Positions 61,303-64,000 of a stretch of 64,000 nucleotides of DNA are shown one piece after another (within the stretch, counting starts at the first letter, position 1; the number at the start of each line of letters is the position of its first letter). Source of the DNA: Pseudomonas hamedanensis. Lineage in GTDB: Bacteria; Pseudomonadota; Gammaproteobacteria; Pseudomonadales; Pseudomonadaceae. Location: contig NZ_CP077091.1 in the NCBI RefSeq assembly GCF_014268595.2, positions 394,501 through 458,500 of the forward strand, read 5' to 3'. Under the pieces are notes generated by a model that saw only the letters and a list, made by a program, of their open reading frames with translations, was not told where the DNA came from and made no database searches. A program made the translations under genes and the position numbers.

Positions 61303-62274
61303 TTACTGAACGGCTTCGATTTTCTTGATCAGGTCGGCATACGGCGCGCCGTACTTGGCCCGCACCGGTGCAGTGGCGTCGTAGAACGGTTTTTTGTCGA
61401 CGGTGATGAACTCGACGCCGGCGGCCTTGAGCTTTTCCTCACTGGCGGTGGACTTCGCGTCCCACAACACGCGCTCTTCAGCCTGGGCAGCCTTGGCGGC
61501 TTTCTTGACCAGGGTCTGTTGATCCGGGGTGAGTTTTTCCCAAGTGATTTTCGACATCACGATTGGCTCTGGCAGGATCAGGTGACCGGTCAGGCTGTAA
61601 AACTTGGCGTTCTGAAAGTGGTTGTGTTCGAGCAGGGTCGGCGGGTTGTTTTCCGCGCCGTCGATCACGCCGGTCTGCAGGGCGCTGAAGATCTCGCCGG
61701 TGTCCATGGCGATACCGTTGGCGCCCATGGCGTTCATCATCTCGATGAACATCGGGTTGCCTTGCACGCGGATTTTCATGCCCTTGAGGTCTTCAAGCTT
61801 GCGCACCGGCTTCTTGGTGTAGATGTTGCGCGTGCCGCCGTCCATCCAGGCGAGGGCCACCAGGCCGAATTCGGAGTTGGTGATCTTGTCGAGGATTTCA
61901 TCGCCGACTGCACCGTCGATAACGTTACGCATGTGCTGGTGGTCGCGGAAAATGAACGGCATGTTGAAAACGTTCACGTCCGGCACCACGGGGCCGACGA
62001 TCCCCAGGCTGACCCGGGACATCTGTATCGCGCCGACCTGCATCTGTTCGATGACTTCTTTTTCAGAACCCAGCACACCGCCTGGGAAGTACTTGAAAGT
62101 CAGCTCGCCGTTGGTCTCTTTGGTCAGCGTCTTGCCCATGTTTTCTTCCGCCACCGTGGTCGGATAACCCTTGGGGTGGATGTCGGCGACTTTGAGTTCC
62201 AGTGCCTGGGCGGCGCCAGCGAGGGTAAACATCAGCGGAAGTGCAGCGGCGAGCAAGGTGCGTTTGAAGTTCAT
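61303..62274 (-). CDS. TRAP transporter substrate-binding protein (DctP)
   Basis: 323 residues with signal peptide (to QA, about residue 24) and the DctP fold: ELKVADIHPKGYPTTVAEEN, VFNMPFIFRDHQHMRNVI, FGLVALAWMDGGTRNIYT, KKPVRKLEDLKGMKIRVQGN (Arg that holds a carboxylate) and MVSKITWEKLTPDQ-like end. Binds an acidic sugar or dicarboxylate in the periplasm. Confidence 0.9.
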   Translation of the reverse strand: MNFKRTLLAAALPLMFTLAGAAQALELKVADIHPKGYPTTVAEENMGKTLTKETNGELTFKYFPGGVLGSEKEVIEQMQVGAIQMSRVSLGIVGPVVPDVNVFNMPFIFRDHQHMRNVIDGAVGDEILDKITNSEFGLVALAWMDGGTRNIYTKKPVRKLEDLKGMKIRVQGNPMFIEMMNAMGANGIAMDTGEIFSALQTGVIDGAENNPPTLLEHNHFQNAKFYSLTGHLILPEPIVMSKITWEKLTPDQQTLVKKAAKAAQAEERVLWDAKSTASEEKLKAAGVEFITVDKKPFYDATAPVRAKYGAPYADLIKKIEAVQ

Positions 62275-62335
62275 GGGGGTGAGTCTCCAGTCTTGTTATT
62301 TTTGTGTTCAAGGCGCAGCGGTGCAGCAGAGGGTT

Positions 62336-63229
62336 TTAAAGCAAATCGTTGAATTCAGGTTCGGCGAGGCCTTTGACGCCGGGCTTCAAGGCGAACACGC
62401 CGCCGGCCAGGGACTGCGGATCCTGATCGTCGCCAGGCCGAATCGAGGCGACGAACAAGGTGTCCATGTCGCGCCCGCCGAACGCACACATGGTCGGTTT
62501 TTTCACCGGCACTTCCAGTGAGAAATCGAGGCGGCCGTCAGGGGCGAAGCGGTGGATCAGGCCGGCATCGTTGGCGCAGATCCAGTAGCAACCGTCGGCA
62601 TCCACGGCGGCGCCATCGGGACGGCCGGGGAAGTGGTTCATGTCCACAAACACGCGCCGATGAGACGGCGTGCCGGTCTCGGTGTCGTAATCGAAAGCCC
62701 AGATCAATTGCACGTCGGGATGCGAATCCGACAGGTACATGGTTTTACCGTCGGGGCTGAAACCCAGACCGTTGGGCACGATGAAACCGTCAAGTTGCGC
62801 TTCGACCACGCCAGTCTGCCCGGCGCTGTAGCGATAGAGCCGGCCTTCAGACGCGTTCAGGCCCATGTTCAAGACCATGCTGCCGGCCCAGAAACGGCCC
62901 TGACGGTCGCAGCGACCGTCGTTGAGGCGCATGTCGGGGCGGCTGTGGTCGACGGTCGCCAGCAACGTGGCGTCCAGGCTGCCGTCGCTGTGCGGATGCA
63001 AATGGAAGAAACCGCTTTCCATGCCGGCGATCCAGCCACCCCTGCGGTGGCGGGTAATGCAGGCGAGCATTTCCGGCGCTTTCCACGATGCGACGTGCCC
63101 GGTGTCAGCGCTCCAGCGTTGCAGTCCGCCGTTGGGGATATCGACCCAGTACAGCGCGTTTTCCTGCGGCACCCAGACCGGGCTTTCACCGACCGCGTTG
63201 CGGGCGTCGACGATCAATTCGGCTTGCAT
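62336..63229 (-). CDS. SMP-30/gluconolactonase family lactonase
   Basis: 297 residues, six-bladed propeller: ARNAVGESPVWVPQENALYW (metal Glu), RLNDGRCDRQGRFWAGSM, FIVPNGLGFSPDGKTMYLSD and AVDADGCYWICANDAGLIHR. Opens the aldaro-lactone made by uronate dehydrogenase. ATG 63229 is preferred to 63235 because AAGGGA lies six bases before it; the earlier ATG would sit against the ribosome site. Confidence 0.88.
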   Translation of the reverse strand: MQAELIVDARNAVGESPVWVPQENALYWVDIPNGGLQRWSADTGHVASWKAPEMLACITRHRRGGWIAGMESGFFHLHPHSDGSLDATLLATVDHSRPDMRLNDGRCDRQGRFWAGSMVLNMGLNASEGRLYRYSAGQTGVVEAQLDGFIVPNGLGFSPDGKTMYLSDSHPDVQLIWAFDYDTETGTPSHRRVFVDMNHFPGRPDGAAVDADGCYWICANDAGLIHRFAPDGRLDFSLEVPVKKPTMCAFGGRDMDTLFVASIRPGDDQDPQSLAGGVFALKPGVKGLAEPEFNDLL

Positions 63230-63273
63230 ACTCATTCCCTTGGCTTTTATTGGAGGGGGATCAAGTCGAGCGG

Positions 63274-64000
63274 TCAGTCGCCGAACGGGCCTGCTGCAAC
63301 GAAGGCGCCGCCCTGATAGATTCGCGCCGGATCATCATCGGCCGGCATCGGCTGCGCTTCGACCTTGTCGCGGAATACTTCCGAGGTGTCTTTGGCTTCG
63401 AAGCCGAGGTGGCTGGCGTAGCGGTTGTCCCACCAGACGTCCTTGTTGGCGGACATGCCGTAAACCACGGTGTGGCCGACATTCGGCGTGTACAGCGAGC
63501 GTTCGAGCAGTTGCGTGAGGTCGTCGAAGCTCAGCCAGGTGTGCATCATCCGGCGGTTTTGCGGCTCGGGGAACGAGGAGCCGATGCGGATGCTGACGGT
63601 TTCGATGCCATAGCGATCAAAGTAAAAACTGGCCATGTCTTCGCCGTAGGACTTGGACAGACCGTAGTAACCGTCCGGGCGGCGCGCGGAAGTGGCGTCG
63701 AGCTTTTCGTCCTGTTTGTAGAATCCGATGACGTGGTTGGAGCTGGCGAAAATCACCCGCTTCACACCGTGCTTGCGTGCGGCCTCGTAAATGTGGAAAA
63801 CGCCGCAAATGTTGGCGCCGAGGATCTCTTCGAACGGACGCTCAACCGAGACGCCGCCGAAATGCAGGATGGCGTCGACACCTTCGACCAATTGATGCAC
63901 GGCTTGCTTGTCGGCGAGGTCGCAGAGCACGACTTCTTCATGCTCGTCGGTCGCCGGGGCGAGGGCGGCGATATCGGACAAACGCAGCACGTTGGCGTAA
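63274..64000 (-). CDS. Uronate dehydrogenase, 3' part (5' end outside window)
   Basis: The last 241 residues of a short-chain-type NAD-dependent dehydrogenase: DAILHFGGVSVERPFEEIL, KRVIFASSNHVIGFYKQDEK, catalytic YYGLSKSYGED (Y-x3-K), and VWWDNRYASHLGFEAKDTSE. This pattern, with FGGVS and the PDGYYGLSK site, is that of uronate dehydrogenase, which oxidises galacturonate and glucuronate to aldarolactones. The Rossmann start is cut off at the right edge. First gene of the run udh-lactonase-TRAP on the minus strand. Confidence 0.88.
   Translation of the reverse strand, partial: YANVLRLSDIAALAPATDEHEEVVLCDLADKQAVHQLVEGVDAILHFGGVSVERPFEEILGANICGVFHIYEAARKHGVKRVIFASSNHVIGFYKQDEKLDATSARRPDGYYGLSKSYGEDMASFYFDRYGIETVSIRIGSSFPEPQNRRMMHTWLSFDDLTQLLERSLYTPNVGHTVVYGMSANKDVWWDNRYASHLGFEAKDTSEVFRDKVEAQPMPADDDPARIYQGGAFVAAGPFGD

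Overview
The window looks like chromosomal DNA of a fluorescent Pseudomonas of the P. fluorescens group. This rests on the GC-rich coding style, the many Pseudomonas-type REP/REPIN palindromes (GTGGGAGCGAGC...GCTCGCGAA and GTAGGAGTGAGCC...), an hcnABC hydrogen cyanide operon with an RsmA/RsmE-type leader, a complete bkd operon with divergent bkdR, and DUF6124 genes. Genes are dense. The spaces between operons are largely filled by REPINs and two tandem REP arrays. No insertion sequence, tRNA, rRNA, CRISPR array or prophage was seen.

Layout, left to right. 1-4.4 kb: 5' end of a secreted chorismate mutase, a MATE exporter, a YceI protein, an AraC regulator and a degenerate GGDEF membrane protein. 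4.4-11.3 kb: a probable phosphate-starvation island, with a Pho box, a TonB-dependent receptor, a two-domain beta-propeller phytase and a dedicated ExbB/ExbD/TonB set. 11.4-22.7 kb: GNAT, a hotdog protein facing a TetR regulator across a triple operator, a candidate sRNA, a REP array, an rRNA-type methyltransferase, receiver, HAD and SRPBCC proteins, a two-component system, small secreted and membrane proteins and two DUF6124 genes. 22.7-25.9 kb: hcnABC. 25.9-31.6 kb: a second REP array, a Kef-type antiporter, LysR, an orphan binding protein and a citrate/tricarballylate-type MFS carrier.

31.7-35.5 kb: a structured dispersed repeat, an RcnB-like protein, emfourin plus protealysin-like protease, an FKBP, and a small patch with an unknown protein and an orphan XRE protein. 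35.8-44.4 kb: GlxA-type regulator facing a rhodanese, an amino-acid binding protein, an AstE/ASPA deacylase, an esterase, a DcrB-like protein, membrane proteins, a chalcone-isomerase-like protein and an Nramp transporter. 44.5-46.4 kb: P450 facing an ArsR regulator. 46.6-48.7 kb: a LexA-box-controlled radical-SAM plus DNA-metabolism gene pair. 48.7-55.6 kb: ilvE, then the branched-chain keto acid dehydrogenase operon bkdA1-bkdA2-bkdB-lpdV and bkdR. 55.8-59.3 kb: sulfide handling (persulfide dioxygenase, BigR-type sensor, SQR, TauE/SafE exporter). 59.4-64 kb: TRAP transporter, SMP-30 lactonase and the 3' part of a uronate dehydrogenase, i.e. oxidative uronic acid use.

The parts most worth following up are the SOS-controlled radical-SAM pair, the phytate uptake island with its own energiser, the strongly signalled small RNA near 13.5 kb, and the triple TetR-type operator. 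Functional names come from recognising protein families by eye; no database search was run.
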